A DNA stretch of 64,000 nt from Bondarzewia mesenterica (taxonomy: Eukaryota > Basidiomycota > Agaricomycetes > Russulales > Bondarzewiaceae), in contig SGPL01000037.1 in NCBI GenBank assembly GCA_004802705.1, positions 48,054-112,053 on the forward strand, given 5' to 3'. This document shows, piece by piece, positions 42,734 through 54,206 of the stretch. Made by a program: the position numbers and the translations under genes. Under the pieces are notes generated by a model that saw only the letters and a program-made list of their open reading frames with translations, was not told the DNA's origin and ran no database searches. Positions within the stretch are counted from its first letter, which is position 1; every line of letters begins with the position of its first letter.

Positions 42734-45227
42734 ATGCACGACTGCGATGAGGACTTCGTGTCCACTCACGTTCCTTCAATCTGACGCTTGTCATGATTTT
42801 ATCCACCAAGTGCAGCGCACTCGATGTCCACCCACGAAAAACCCGGATGAATTATTCTCATCGCTCTTGCATGGACCAATACTGTATCTATGCATTTCTA
42901 CCCTCCTTAATCCCGCTGCTGTATCCTCCTCGCTTGTCGAAGTTCTCACTGTTTTATCAGCCGTCTTGAATGTGTAGCATCTCACTTACCTGCTGTGTCG
43001 AACACTGTGCCGTTCTTATTTTACCTTTGTTTTTTGTACTCTCTTATAGGGCCTTGTTAATTTCTTCTGACATCTTTGCATCTTCGTCTGCCGCATACCG
43101 CTGTGTTTGTTTATATTTTCTCAGGTTATATCGTCATCCCTCTTCACTTAGTTCGTCTGCCATCCCACCCTTGCGCGTGTATAGTGCTGCCTTGCTTCGC
43201 GCGACGTGCGCCGATGTATAATGAAGCTGGTTCTGGAACCCCGGAACCTTTTTGTTTCCCCTGCACTTCAACGGGGACCGGCACCGTGGCTTCGAACCGA
43301 GATTTTTCTCGCCTATCTCCCTTGCTTTCTTGATAATAATTATCCATTTTCGGACGAGTTTCGTTCTTGCTCGCGGAGCGCAGCTTCGGCCGATCAGTGG
43401 TGGTGCTTCTGAATTTCTTGCATCCACTCACCGTACGCTCAGGCCTATACTCATGTGCTTTGCAGGATCATCTCAGTGCCTCTTTCGATCGTCTTTGACG
43501 TTACATACTCTTCCCTGCACACCATGCCCTTGCATTTTCTGTTGAATAACGGTACGTTTTCATCAGTGGTGTCAAAATCTAGCTGATTTCTTCGCAAAGT
43601 GTAGGATTCACGTTATTGATAAATATACGGTCATCAACAAAGATCGGTACGATCCTCGAGAGCTCACCGCACTGGCATCGCATCATGACCCTTCTCGAGT
43701 ACAGTTTTTGATCTTGTTCACGGAGCCAAAGTGTTCTGGACTGTTGACATCGTCATCGGCGAACAGGCTGCAGGGAACTGCAGTGGACCTGATTCGGGTC
43801 CATTGCTCAGATTCATGACGGATCGGTACTCTCACTGTCTTGGCTCACTTTCTGATTCGAAGATACAGGTGCTATACACGCAGGTCAGCAACTGGCCTCG
43901 ATGGATGATGTATGCAGTGGGAATCAATTTATGCGGCTCCACCTCCGTTTTCGGATAATCCGAGAATCAAGATGCGTCTCCAGTTTTTTTTTTGTTGTTG
44001 TTGTCAGGACGTCACTTCTTCCATGATGCGCTCGAATTCTCTCGCCGAAGAATCTGACCGTGTAAAAAAAACCCCCGCGGCGTGTTACAAGATCTAACAA
44101 AATCTGTCCGCGACCTTATCACATTCACTCACTTTGGTTTTAGAAAATCAGAACATGCGGTTCATGCAGCGGCTACGGCTGGTCAGTCTCAATTGAATCC
44201 GCACCGCGAGACCGATGGATTGTTTTTTTGCGTCATCCCAAGCCTGAATCTTGCTTGTGCTAACTCGGCATCATTTGGGCTTACGGAGCGCTCTAGCACT
44301 GGTGGGCCTGAACTCTCTGGGAGACAACGGCTATTCCAATTCGGCGATCTTGAATTCGGGAATTATCCTACCGCTCGAACGGCCTTGTTTTGTTCAAGAT
44401 GAATGACGTCGCCGATGGTTTCTGGAATTCACGTACGTACGTGGTCTGTCACTGCACAGTGTCGCCACGGCAGAGGTGAGGTTGAAGGCACTAACGATTC
44501 AAGAGCGTTGATACCGTCATTGGTCAGGGGTGTCGTTGACGTATGTGTAGATGTCTGTCTAGCGAGTCTCCGTAGGAAACACTGTGAATGTCACTTTACG
44601 GCACTCCGCAGCCAGACAGACCGTCCCGCAAGTTCCAAGGAAAGTAAGATAGAAACTCGAGGTTTATGTAGCGCGGTTAACGTTTGACACTAAGGGGTAT
44701 CATGGGAGAGGGGGAGAGGGGTCGTCTTTCGGCAGGGTCTGGACCGCGATAAGTGTGAGTATGAACAAAAAGTGAAGATCAAAGAGGTGAATGCAAAACC
44801 GCTACGATATCGGAGGTCTCGATTTAGCTAGCTCTATGTGCGTTTTGCGTTCCGTAATTCCGAGCCAGCCGCGGGGCGTCCGACGTCACCGTGCTCCGAG
44901 ACGACGACTTTGCCTCGACTTTGCGGCTGGGTTGGTGATGGTGGGTGGTTCGGAGAAAGGAGGGGTGGGGACAGAGCTGGACAGAGGCTAATAACTTAGT
45001 GACTGTGAATAGTAAATGACTCGTGTGATGGTCTGGGACAACGGTCACGCAGCTCGGAGGCTGAGATGCAGCCTGGAAGGCGCGTCGCGGACTTGGGTGC
45101 ACCAGACCGAAGGTCCAGAAACGGCAACTGAAATGCTTCAACAACGTCATTTCGGAGCACTTGTGTGGAGGGCTCCTCGAGCTCCCCCCACCCGCTCCTC
45201 CCAGTTTCATCCAACATCCCAAGCCCG
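42734..45227. other. 2.5-kb gene-poor region
   Basis: It contains T-rich 3' sequence of the BTG gene to about 43560 and then sequence with no sustained frame, splice pattern or domain that I recognise. A T-run near 43986-43995 is followed by GTTGTTGTTG. It may contain non-coding transcripts, but nothing supports one. Confidence 0.35.
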
Positions 45228-45234
45228 TATATAA
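45228..45234 (+). promoter_or_regulatory. TATA box
   Basis: TATATAA lies 167 bp upstream of the ATG at 45401, followed by pyrimidine-rich leader sequence, a usual fungal core-promoter layout. Confidence 0.5.
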
Positions 45235-45400
45235 CCCGCCGCTAGATCTTCGAGCAGCATTTTCCCTCCGTTCAGTTTACTTCGCCAGCTCAAACTTTCA
45301 TTTCATTGGGTGGCCCTTACAATCAGCTTTACTCCCGCATTCAATCTCGCCATCTTCCACACGCTTTTTTCGCCGCCCGCTGCTGCCTATATCGTGGACA

Positions 45401-45746
45401 ATGTCCATCTCTTCCGTCGAATCGAAAAAACAGCGTTACTCTGAAGAGCTGGCCGCGTACACGCTGCGCCAGTGGAACCTCGTACGGCAATCAACGGAGC
45501 AGACCGAGGGAGAACCGACTGACGACTGCGCGCCTCCTGCCATCCCTCCGTCGACATCGCCCGCAGCGCCACATCCACCCTCGCGCCCACGGGGCACCAG
45601 CCAATCAGGTTTGCAGGTTTGTTCATGCAGTTGTATATTGATATCGAAACTATCCAGCCGAACAGAAAGCCGGCACTGGCACCGATCCTCCCGCACTCCA
45701 GAGTAATTCTGGTGATCCCGATGCAGCTGAAGCGAGTCAACATTAG
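45401..45746 (+). CDS. small hypothetical protein, about 86 aa
   Basis: The ATG gives MSISSVESKKQRYSEELAAY, then TLRQWNLVRQSTEQTEGEP, a charged probable helix, and a Pro/Ser-rich tail. A phase-0 intron (donor GTTTGT near 45618, acceptor CTCCAG near 45701) leads to SNSGDPDAAEASQH and TAG 45744-45746. A TATA box and a leader of about 150 nt precede it, which supports a real transcript. Family not recognised; no signal peptide or membrane segment. Confidence 0.45.
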
Positions 45747-46128
45747 CGGAAGTTTATCTGGGAACAAGAAGTAAGGCCCGCACGCTTGACTGTCCTGTAT
45801 ATTCGCGATCCCATTCTCCACAGAAGACCTTTTTGTTCTCAACATCCTATGAAGGCGCTCTCAGCACTCCCGGAGCGGACATCCCAGCCGATGTTTGAAG
45901 TTGGTTTATAACCTTCCATCTTGTTGTACCATCAACTCTTCCTATCGCCATGCACGCAATAACTTTATTCGTTGTCTCTCCTCCTTCCCACATCCGTCAA
46001 AACTGTACCAAAATACCTACCCCTCTGTCTTACATCGTTATTGTTGATCTTTTCCCCCATTATCATCTGTATACTTTTATTGTTTTTCTGTATTACCATA
46101 TAATCTCGATCTCCTACCATGCTTGACG

Positions 46129-46158
46129 CATGGAGCCTTTCCACATGGAGCCTTTCCA
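46129..46158. repeat. 15-bp perfect tandem duplication
   Basis: CATGGAGCCTTTCCA occurs twice in direct succession, followed by a partial third start (CATG). Confidence 0.9.
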
Positions 46159-46601
46159 CATGAGTTTGTGACATGAGATACTCGTCATGAGCGCAGTCGA
46201 TGTAACACCATCGATCCTCCGCGTCATTCCCCATCCGCGATGATGCGCAGCAGATGGAAGTCTTGGCGCGTCAACGCGCTCCAGCCTCCAGGATTAAAAC
46301 AGATCATATATATTTCCCGCTCCTCGGAGGCATCTGTTTGCGTTCGAGTCGCCACCGACGCGAATGGCGTATTACAACGAATTAGAGGCTTGTCCGTTGA
46401 GTTGGTCGCCAAGATCTAGAAAAAGTGCCTAACCAAAGTACCTTCGGAGAGATTTAACGCGGTGCAGTTTCGCGATCTATCTAGTCGGAAATCTGAGGAA
46501 GACGTTCCCTACACGTCGCCATATATCCCGCCGCGGAACGAGATGCCGTCATACCCGCGGGTGAAAAGGAAAACCTTGCCGGCGGCGACGGCGACTCTTA
46601 A

Positions 46602-47249
46602 GAGCCGGGCACAGTGGAGATGTGCGTGGGGCCGACGCTCTAGAAAGCGGTTCGAAGGTGAAAATCGCCCACCGAAATCTCCAAAGTTTTAAATTCCATC
46701 TCCGAATTGTAACACAGACAGAAGTCGATTTGTGACCCTGTGGAATTGCGCGCGGAGTACATATTTGAGTGCATTGTCGTCGAGGTGTATGAGAAAGGGT
46801 GGGCGCGGGAGGGGGAGTGGAGCAGGAGCTTGGTACTGTGCACCTGGCATCGAGCTCGACTCAGCGTGCGTGGATTGTATTGATATGCGTGAAACATCCT
46901 AGATTTGAGAGCCGGGCAACAGCGGGGGTGTGTGTGGGGCCGACGCTCTAGAAAGCTGGGTCGAAAGTGAAAAATCGCCCACTGGATTCTTCAAAGGTTA
47001 AAATTCCATCTCCGAATTGTATACAAACAGAAATAGATCCGTAAACCCGTGGAATTGCACGCGAAGTACTTGATTGAGTGGATCGTCGTCAAGGTGTATG
47101 GGAAGGGGTGGGCCCGGTTGCGCCGGTTTGTCATGCATGCGTGGTGCGGGGGAGTGGAGCGGGAGCTTGGTATAGCACCGTGGTGTCTCCAGCCTGGACT
47201 TTCAGCGCGAATGGATTGCGATATATGCGTGAAACATCGCAAACTCGAG
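46602..47249. repeat. degenerate direct tandem repeat, two units of about 0.3 kb
   Basis: Unit A (about 46602-46905) and unit B (about 46906-47249) align from GAGCCGGGCA to the shared end ATGCGTGAAACATC. Shared blocks include GGGGCCGACGCTCTAGAAAG, AAATTCCATCTCCGAATTGT and GGAGCTTGGTA. Unit B carries an extra stretch of about 30 bp near 47110-47145. The units have diverged by many substitutions, so the duplication is not recent. No transposase, terminal inverted repeat or intact frame is seen. Confidence 0.8.
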
Positions 47250-47800
47250 GGCTCGGATTGGATCGCTGGACCTTCCCTGCGCACAGCTGTGAGCCGGCAT
47301 TCCCGGAAGCATAAGTGCCATACTCATTATAAATCTGGGTAGGATTGTTGGATGCAAACCGGCGGAGTGGAATCGATTGAGACGACGTTTGTGGTTGAGA
47401 GCTTTTCTTACGGTTCGATCGGTCTCGAGCAAAGGAAGAGGATGGAACTCACCTCAAGATGGGTTTGTTTCGCTCCACTGGAACTAGTGTTAAGTCCAGA
47501 CGAGAGTGGGATACAATACATATCTCGAAGAGAGACAGCTCGTACGAGCCGCTTGGAAAACCGGAGGTTTCCCATATCCGCGTCCAGATCAGAGAGACAT
47601 CAAAAGTTATTTCGAGCGCGGTGTTTAGTTATGTCAAAGCAGTGAAGCATATATAGGCGCGAGTCCGCCACTGATGTTAGTCTCTTGACAGGGAATCGGG
47701 AGAGCTAAAATCATGATATGCAAGACCAGCACCGGAAACATGATTCCATGAGGACTTTGGAACGACGACGGCCTCGGCTGCGATGGTGCAGCATTAGAGT

Positions 47801-47848
47801 GCAAACGAAGTCGTCTTTGCAAAGTCGGACGCGACGCGACGCGTGACT
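47801..47848. repeat. copy 1 of a 46-bp repeat ending in GACGCGTGACT
   Basis: Starts GCAAACGAAGTCGTCTTTGC and ends GCGACGCGTGACT; about 80% alike by eye to the copy at 48226-48270, in the same orientation about 420 bp away. Confidence 0.65.
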
Positions 47849-48225
47849 GTTACAGTCATCAACCGCTCCTTCAATAATTTGAATAAACACGACCATCATT
47901 CCTGTAAACACTTTTGCAGTTGCTCGCTAGCATTTTACAGCCTACTGAGTATTTTGGCCCAGACAGATGGACATCCACCTGGAAAGTGTTTCCAGCCAGG
48001 CGATAGAGTTTCAGTTCCCAATACCTCTGTGCATTCATCCGTAAGGGGGACAAACCCTAACCTTGAGTTTTGGCCGTCCTGGGTTTGTTCCAGAGCGTTC
48101 AGTTCTTTATTCCCCCCCTTCAAACTTTATATAGCAGTTCTACGTATGTATCCAAAGCTTCTTTGATGCGTCGTTTTTGGTGGAATACACGTCCCCGCGA
48201 GTAGCAGCAAAATTTTGATTTCAGC

Positions 48226-48270
48226 GCAAACAAAATCGTCTTGCACAAAGACGCGTCGCGACGCGTGACT
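48226..48270. repeat. copy 2 of the 46-bp repeat
   Basis: Starts GCAAACAAAATCGTCTTGCA and ends GCGACGCGTGACT; it contains the palindrome at 48251-48266. Confidence 0.65.
48251..48266. promoter_or_regulatory. 16-bp perfect palindrome with two ACGCGT boxes
   Basis: ACGCGTCGCGACGCGT is its own reverse complement and holds two ACGCGT hexamers, the MluI cell-cycle box bound by MBF (Mbp1/Swi6) in fungi. It lies 235 bp upstream of the biotin synthase start. Confidence 0.5.
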
Positions 48271-48500
48271 TGGTTGTGGCTGACATAAGTTTTGCGATCT
48301 GAGATAGAGTCAGGATTCTCGGCCGGCGACCCCCACACCAACTTCCGAACGGTAAGGACTTGGTAAAGACCCCTCAAAGTCCGACCGGGATCCAACCCCG
48401 CAGCGGCTCCGTGCGAACGTCCGTGATTGTTCTGCACACCGTCGCAATTATCTCTCTCTCACTGTCTCTCCCACCACATACCCAGTGGTATCATACAAAT

Positions 48501-50147
48501 ATGAGGATGGCCATGCTTCGCCTCCCCATCGTCCCGAATCGATTCTCCATCCTCAAGCGCACGCTCGCGACGCACGCCTCACCTCGCCTCCCAAACGCGC
48601 CGCCCCCGACGCGACATGACTGGGCCAAGGAGGAGATTCAGAAGATCTACGACAGCCCGCTGTTGGACCTCGTCTTCAGAGCGGCCTCCGTGCACCGGCA
48701 ATACCACGATCCCAACAAAATCCAGCTCTGCACGCTCATGAACATCAAGAGTGAGTTGCGATTTGTTTGATCGCGATGACGAATGAAGGGTTCGACGATA
48801 GGATTTTTTTTCTTCGTAGCCGGGGGCTGTACGGAAGATTGTGAGTTGCCCGTGGTGTCATTCATTTATTCATTTATGGCGTTTGAAACGCATGCACGCA
48901 TTTTTCTACAGGCTCGTACTGCTCGCAGTCCTCGCGATATTCCACGGCCACACAGGCGTCGCGCTTGGTGTCCATCGAGCCTGTCCTCGAAGCGGCGCGG
49001 AAGGCCAAGGCGAATGGAAGCACGCGGTTCTGCATGGGGGCGGCGTGGAGGGACTTGGCGGGGCGGAAGCGGGGGTTTGAGCGCATCCTGGAGATGGTGC
49101 GGGAAGTGCGCAAGATGGACATGGAGGTGTGCACGACGCTGGGGATGTTGACGCCGGAGCAGGCTCAGCAACTCAAGGAGGCGTGAGTGGATGTCTCTCA
49201 CACGAGTCTGCGTCTCATTCGCGTACAGCGGGCTGACGGCGTACAACCACAACTTGGACACGTCGAGGGAGTTTTACCCAAAGGTGTGTCCGTGTTTGTC
49301 GTCGTCGCCAACTGTGCTCAACGAATGTCGAGGGAAGGTGATCACGTCGAGAAGCTACGACGACCGGTTGGACACGATCTCCGCCGTTCGAGAGGCCGGG
49401 ATCAGTGTTTGCTCGGGCGGTATTTTGGGCCTGGGTGAGGCCGATGCGGATCGCGTCGGTCTCATTTGGGAGGTTTCCAAGTAAGGAAGCAACTCAGCCG
49501 ACCGACGTGCCCTTTGTTGACATCCGTTGCCCAGCATGCCCGAGCATCCAGAATCCTTCCCCGTCAACGCCTTGGTTCCCATTCCTGGAACCCCTCTGGA
49601 AGGAAACGAGGTTGGCCTGCTTTCTCTTGTTCATGAATCCTCATACCGACCTGCTCTGTCTCAGCCAGTCAAGCACCAAGCGTTGCTCCGTACCATAGCC
49701 ACCGCTCGGGTTGTTCTCCCGGCGACCATTATTCGACTGGCTGCGGGCCGGCAGACGCTGAGCGAGAACGAGCAAGCGATGTGCTTCATGGCTGGCGCAA
49801 ATGCGGTGTTCACCGGCGAACAGATGCTCACGACGCCCTGTGAGTGATCGCACTTGAGCTGCGCGTACATGTTCTTAGCGCGAGCCCATTCTTTCCGTGA
49901 TCCGCAGGTTCTCCGTGGGACGAGGTGGGCAGCGCTTGTGCTCTTGCGCGAACGTGTTGATGAACTAAAATGGGTTGCATAGGACAAGGCCATGATGTCC
50001 CGTTGGGGCCTTGAAGGCATGCGGAGTTTTGAACAGGACAGCGTGGCCAAGAAAGAAGGCGCGAGACTAGAGCCTATGGGCCAGGATGAGCAGGAGGGAT
50101 TGGAGCCCAGTCAGAGTGAGGAGACGCCTGTCGGGGCGCGGCCATAG
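48501..50147 (+). CDS. BIO2: biotin synthase
   Basis: Mitochondrial radical-SAM enzyme that inserts sulfur into dethiobiotin. The start gives [20 protein letters not shown], a basic presequence to about residue 30. Then [20 protein letters not shown] and [19 protein letters not shown] lead to the radical-SAM motif CTEDCSYC (CxxxCxxC), split by two introns near 48749-48820 and 48841-48909. Downstream are [77 protein letters not shown] and [15 protein letters not shown]. The conserved [18 protein letters not shown] and [17 protein letters not shown] follow (the Arg of IIRLAAGR is a [2Fe-2S] ligand in the family). The tail after about 50030 is acidic and not conserved. Stop TAG 50145-50147. Confidence 0.96.
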
Positions 50148-51207
50148 CCCGCGATGGACGAGAGTGTGTGTGTGTCGAGTCTTTCTCCTTGCGTCCACGT
50201 TTGGGGCTGATGCATATGACGCAAGGCAGTGAGAAGACGTGGTGGTAGGAGAGAAGCTGTCGCCTAAACCAAACTGTAGTCTAGCAAGGAAATTATGGAC
50301 TAAATAGCGACGGCGCGTCTGAATCTCAGACTTCGATTATCGTCGGCGCTTACTGTCCTGCGCAGAGCTTGCAGAGAATATCGATCCATTTATCGGGCTT
50401 TTACACCGCATCAGATGTCCATGTACGGTCGGAGCACACCAACCAAGGACGCTGACTTTTTTTTTCTCGAATATGTCTTTTCCATGCCTCGGACACCAGC
50501 ATTATGCCTTTTGTGGAGGGAAGGCGCAAATAGGGAATGTCAGACCCGCCTTGACAGACACCCGAATCGTTCTTCGGCGTTCTCCTGGCGAACGTTTTCC
50601 ACTCTGGGAGACGTCGTCCGAACGTCTCGTCGATGCTTCGAGGAGCTCTCTTGTTTATCGTTATTCCTCGATCCCTCCTTGGAATGCCTGACCTCCGCTT
50701 TGAATTTGGTCCAAGTTCGGTGACTGGCTCCACGTTAGCCGAGCCTTCCCTCGAGCTTGTCGTCTTCGAACTTGTCTTGTCCTCGCTCGTCTGATTTCCA
50801 CTTCAGTCCGAGTGCTGCGGCTCCCTCGGTTCCACGAACATGACTGGGCCGACACCGGTGCGCGTCAGTGCGAGCATCACGCATCGGTGTCCGCGGACGG
50901 GACCGACAGGACGTGGAAATCTGCAATGTCGAGGGACTCACTTGGCGGTAAGTGTCATCGCAAAAACCCAACGGCGCAGGATATTCGATCGCGTCGACCC
51001 AATCGAGCGGACGGTCTAAAAGGCTGGAGCGTGTCGAACTTTACCGTGTTTAGTATCTCCTCCGCGTCTTCGTAGCTCGTGCTCGCAAGCACGCCTTGAC
51101 CCTCCCGCGTCGCTTTTTCATGGCTCTCTTGTCTTCACCGGTCTTTGTCTGCTATCCATAGTCAGGCGTGTCGGAACCCTGCACCGCTCGTCTCCAGTGT
51201 CTCAACC
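50148..51207. other. region upstream of the exonuclease-like gene
   Basis: About 1.06 kb. It contains the BIO2 3' end and possibly 5' exons of the exonuclease-like gene: an ATG frame from about 50838 with a GTAAGT donor near 50950 joins in phase to a second frame, but the peptide is not recognisable. Pyrimidine-rich from 51060. Confidence 0.35.
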
Positions 51208-52275
51208 ATGTTCTGTCTGTCTTCTCCCGTACAAGTTCCTGGCCCTCTTGATGCCTCGGACCCTCATCCTTCTTCTCGTCGCTTTCACCATCCTGTATCT
51301 CTCAGACTTTACAAGCACTGGCACTCTTCACCTCTGCCGTCTCCTCGAAAAGCAACCATTCACCCACCAACAAAGTCGGTGCTCTGACCGGCTGTTTGCG
51401 AATGACTCTTGACACAGGTTCGCAGGTACCTGGCGGTTTCTGCCCAGGTCGTGTTTGCCGGCGTTGCCGCAAATATCCCCATGGTTGCGTATGTTTTTTT
51501 TTCCGTCTCTCCAACTTGATCCTTTAATCTATTTTCTCCCCATCGCAGGCGTGTCGCAATCGCAGATTATCATGGAAACCTTGTCTTGGACACGTTGGTC
51601 CGTCCTACGTATGTCCTTTCGCCGCATACACGCGCCCGCCGGTAATCTCCTGATCGTCCTGACCATCAGGCTGCCTGTCACCGACTACAGACACGCCGAA
51701 ACTGGTTTGCAACCCGTCCACCTCGCACATGGTCTGTCCGATCGTTCCTTGTGATCGGAGGCGCTCGATTTACGTTGTTTGAAGCTCCTGATTTTCATGC
51801 CGTGCAGCAGCGGGCGTCGTCTTTGATCCATAACAAGATCATCGTAGGATATGCCCTTTGGCAGTTCCTCTCGGTACGACTCGCGTTCGTTGAAGACTGA
51901 CACTCGACTCATGTTCAGAGCACGTGCTCACAGATTCTGGGTCTCTCGCACCCCGCGATAGATACCCGCGACGTCGCCGTCTTCATCCCCTTCCGACAAA
52001 GCCTGCGGTGCAGACAACTGTTGCCTCTCTCCGTATTGGTCAACCGCCTCATGGGTCGGAACGTCGGCATGGGCTACGAGCACCCCGTACGCGATCCGAT
52101 GCCGTCTTCGTACACGAATCGTATCGCTGACCCGTGCGGCTTGATTCAGGTAGAGAACGCCCGCGCGGCACTAGACCTGTTTCGGTCATCAGAGCCACTC
52201 TGGGAAGGCATCGTCGACTCGGGTTCATGGCCTTGTACGCTGCCTCCGCAGGCGTACGCCAATTGCTTCACTTGA
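51208..52275 (+). CDS. REX4-like RNase H-fold protein lacking most DEDDh catalytic residues
   Basis: The conserved part aligns with Rex4/ISG20-type 3'-5' exonucleases. After VRRYLAVSAQVVFAGVAANI, an intron and ARVAIADYHGNLVLDTLVRP come LPVTDYRHAETGLQPVHLAH, NKIIVGYALWQFLSVLGLSH, PAIDTRDVAVFIPFRQSL, LPLSVLVNRLMGRNVGMGYE and HPVENARAALDLFR. It ends SGSWPCTLPPQAYANCFT at TGA 52273-52275. Motif I DxE is S-x-Q, motif II HALxxD is YALWQF, and the HxxxxD motif is HPVEN. Only the Asp of DTRD and one His remain, so hydrolysis is unlikely by the usual route. It may bind RNA or be a scaffold. The N-terminus before VRRYLAV is poorly conserved and the ATG at 51208 is tentative. At least six introns. Confidence 0.7.
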
Positions 52276-52743
52276 TCGAGGATGCGTTCTGGCCACCTAT
52301 GCTCACCCACGTCGTGGCAAATCCCTACCGTCGAGTCGCCCTCGTCGATTAGAATCTGGGACGACGGATGGGCGGGTGGTGGTCAGGATTCTGGGTATCC
52401 TCCGATTGGGACGTCGGGGAATCGTCTGAGAAGGGGGATGAGTAGTATCGTCGGGTTCATTCATTTTGCATGCATGCGGGGAAGACTGTGCTTGTACGGA
52501 TAGGAATAATTTTTAGGCCAGCGACATTATTGGGATGGGCATGTTTCTTTAGAAAGACATTGTTGTACCTACTGCATCAAATCCTTTCCTTTTTTTATTG
52601 ATATTTGGCGCAAAAGACCCCACACGCTGGCGATGTGGTCGGGAATCGGCAAACGCCGAGGAGCGATCTCGACAAGACCTTGCACCGACTCGTGAACCAC
52701 CACTCCGTCGTTGGACTCCTGGAACCGCGACAGCATTTTCACC
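52276..52743. other. intergenic region, exonuclease-like to RXT2-like gene
   Basis: About 470 bp; 3' sequence and the next promoter. Nothing else supported. Confidence 0.35.
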
Positions 52744-53891
52744 ATGTCGATTAACATGGCCTCAGAACACCCGCAAAACCTCATGAGCATGAGCCAACCA
52801 TCATCACGACCGTCGACCAGTCACCAACAGTCGATGTACACGACGGGGCAGAAGCGCCCCGCGCCATTTTTTGAAGAAGCCAGGTTGGTCCTGCATTGTG
52901 TGCGATTCCCAGACTCTGTTTTCTGATAACATGGTGCTTGACGGACAGCTACTTTGCCGTTCCCTCCAACGATAACAACGCGTGGTACTATCCATCCCTG
53001 AGTCACGACTCGGACGAAGAAGACGCGTCGACGACCGCGACGTTGGGGAATTGGGGGCGCAAGACGATGAAAGGTGCGAGGTGGGTCCGGAAAGGAAAGA
53101 TGGCCGCGTGGGGACCCGGCATCGAGGACTGGGAGGTATGTTATGCTACCTATTGCGATACACTGTGGATCCTGAAAAGACGACTGGACAAGGCGGAGGA
53201 CCGTGCTCGCAAGCGCATCAAGCTATTATTACCACCGGAAAAACGCTCTCCGTCACCCCCGACGCTTCCGCACCTCCGCTCTCCGCCTCCACTCACGGCA
53301 CCCTATCCGATGCCGAGCTCTCAGTACCTCAATTACACGTCGTTCGTGATGAACAAGGCGGTCACGCTGTCGTTCCGTTCTCATCTGCTCGAGGATCTGG
53401 AGCGCGCGACGAACGGGTTGATCGAAGGTGAGTCGACGATGCGGAGGGCGTTTGGGAGGCTGTGGCAGGTCCTGAGCGAGGACCCGGATCGGCCGCGGAC
53501 GGGGAATGCCGTGGTGCCCAAGCGCGAGGACGAGGACGAGGGGAACGCGGGGGCGGGGGCGGGGGCGGAGGACGAGGCGAGGCGGATCGCGCGGGCGCCG
53601 GACCTGACGCCGCCGGTGCACAAGCTGTTCCTCGTGTCGTACCCGAACAGCGGTCTGCCGGTGTTCGAGCCGTCGCACTTTGCGCACCCGGAGATGCAGA
53701 TGGAGACGTTGGAGAAGGCGTTGGCGACGGTGCGGGAGTTGCAGGACGACGGGAGGGAGTACGTGGAGCGGCTGGAGGAGATTCGGGAGCGGTTGGGCGA
53801 CGTTCGGGCGCAGAGGGATGCGGTGTGGAAGGTGGTAAGGACGAACGCGGTGAGAGAGCTGCAGAATATGGCGACAGAGTCGGCGATGTAA
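52744..53891 (+). CDS. RXT2-like subunit of the Rpd3L histone deacetylase complex
   Basis: Rxt2 is an accessory subunit of the large Rpd3 corepressor complex. The start chosen (52744) gives MSINMASEHPQNLMSMSQPS; ATGs at 52711 and 52756 are alternatives. Exon 2 has SYFAVPSNDNNAWYYPSLSH, an acidic DSDEEDA, and LGNWGRKTMKGARWVRKGKM, which matches the Rxt2 N-terminal signature (family NRGNKLKRKARFVREG). An intron at about 53137-53195 leads to EDRARKRIKLLLPPEKRSP, FVMNKAVTLSFRSHLLEDLE and a long helical C-terminus (LEKALATVRELQDDGREYVE) ending at TAA 53889-53891. The stretch 53490-53600 is very GC-rich and codes for Gly/Ala/Glu/Asp repeats. RPD3 itself is 17 kb away. Confidence 0.65.
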
Positions 53892-54206
53892 TGTTTGGGC
53901 TATTGCTGTGCGCTGTGCATGTGGGCCGTTGGCACCACCTTTTTTTGAACTACATACTTGCAAGCATACAAAGCTACCGTTTTTTTCTGCGCTTGTGGGT
54001 GTTGGCACCGCCGCAGTCATTCAACGTTTCGACAGCGGACTTCAGGCGGTTCTGATCCCGCTCCGACCGCTCCGCACTGTGCTTTGGCGCCACCATCACG
54101 GCGGACTCTGGCATGCGCCACCAGTAAGCAGCCCCTCTCCACGGTAACTCGGGCTTTTTTTGTCTCCCTCTCTCTCACATTCGCGAATTTCTGCATTACT
54201 ATCTCG
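53892..54206. promoter_or_regulatory. intergenic region and BLM10 promoter
   Basis: About 315 bp between an RXT2-like stop and the BLM10 start; pyrimidine-rich just before the ATG. No gene or TATA box is evident. Confidence 0.35.

Larger units (their letters stand above)
45747..48500. other. repeat-bearing gene-poor region upstream of BIO2
   Basis: About 2.75 kb with no gene I can support. It holds a short 15-bp duplication, a degenerate tandem repeat of about 0.3 kb, two copies of a 46-bp element and an ACGCGT-containing palindrome (separate entries). Short frames occur but have no recognisable domain. Confidence 0.4.

Noticed and set aside
43986..44000. Poly-T with GTTGTTGTTG as a possible retroelement tail
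   Set aside because: No target-site duplication, reverse transcriptase frame or element body nearby; similar T-runs occur in other 3' regions of the window.
46224..46412. Minus-strand frame MATNSTDKPLIRCNTP...
   Set aside because: 62 codons with no domain, no promoter or splice context, in a gene-poor repeat region.
53253..54020. Arg/His/Pro-rich minus-strand frame of 255 codons
   Set aside because: It is the reverse complement of GC-rich RXT2-like coding sequence, with no family match and low-complexity composition.
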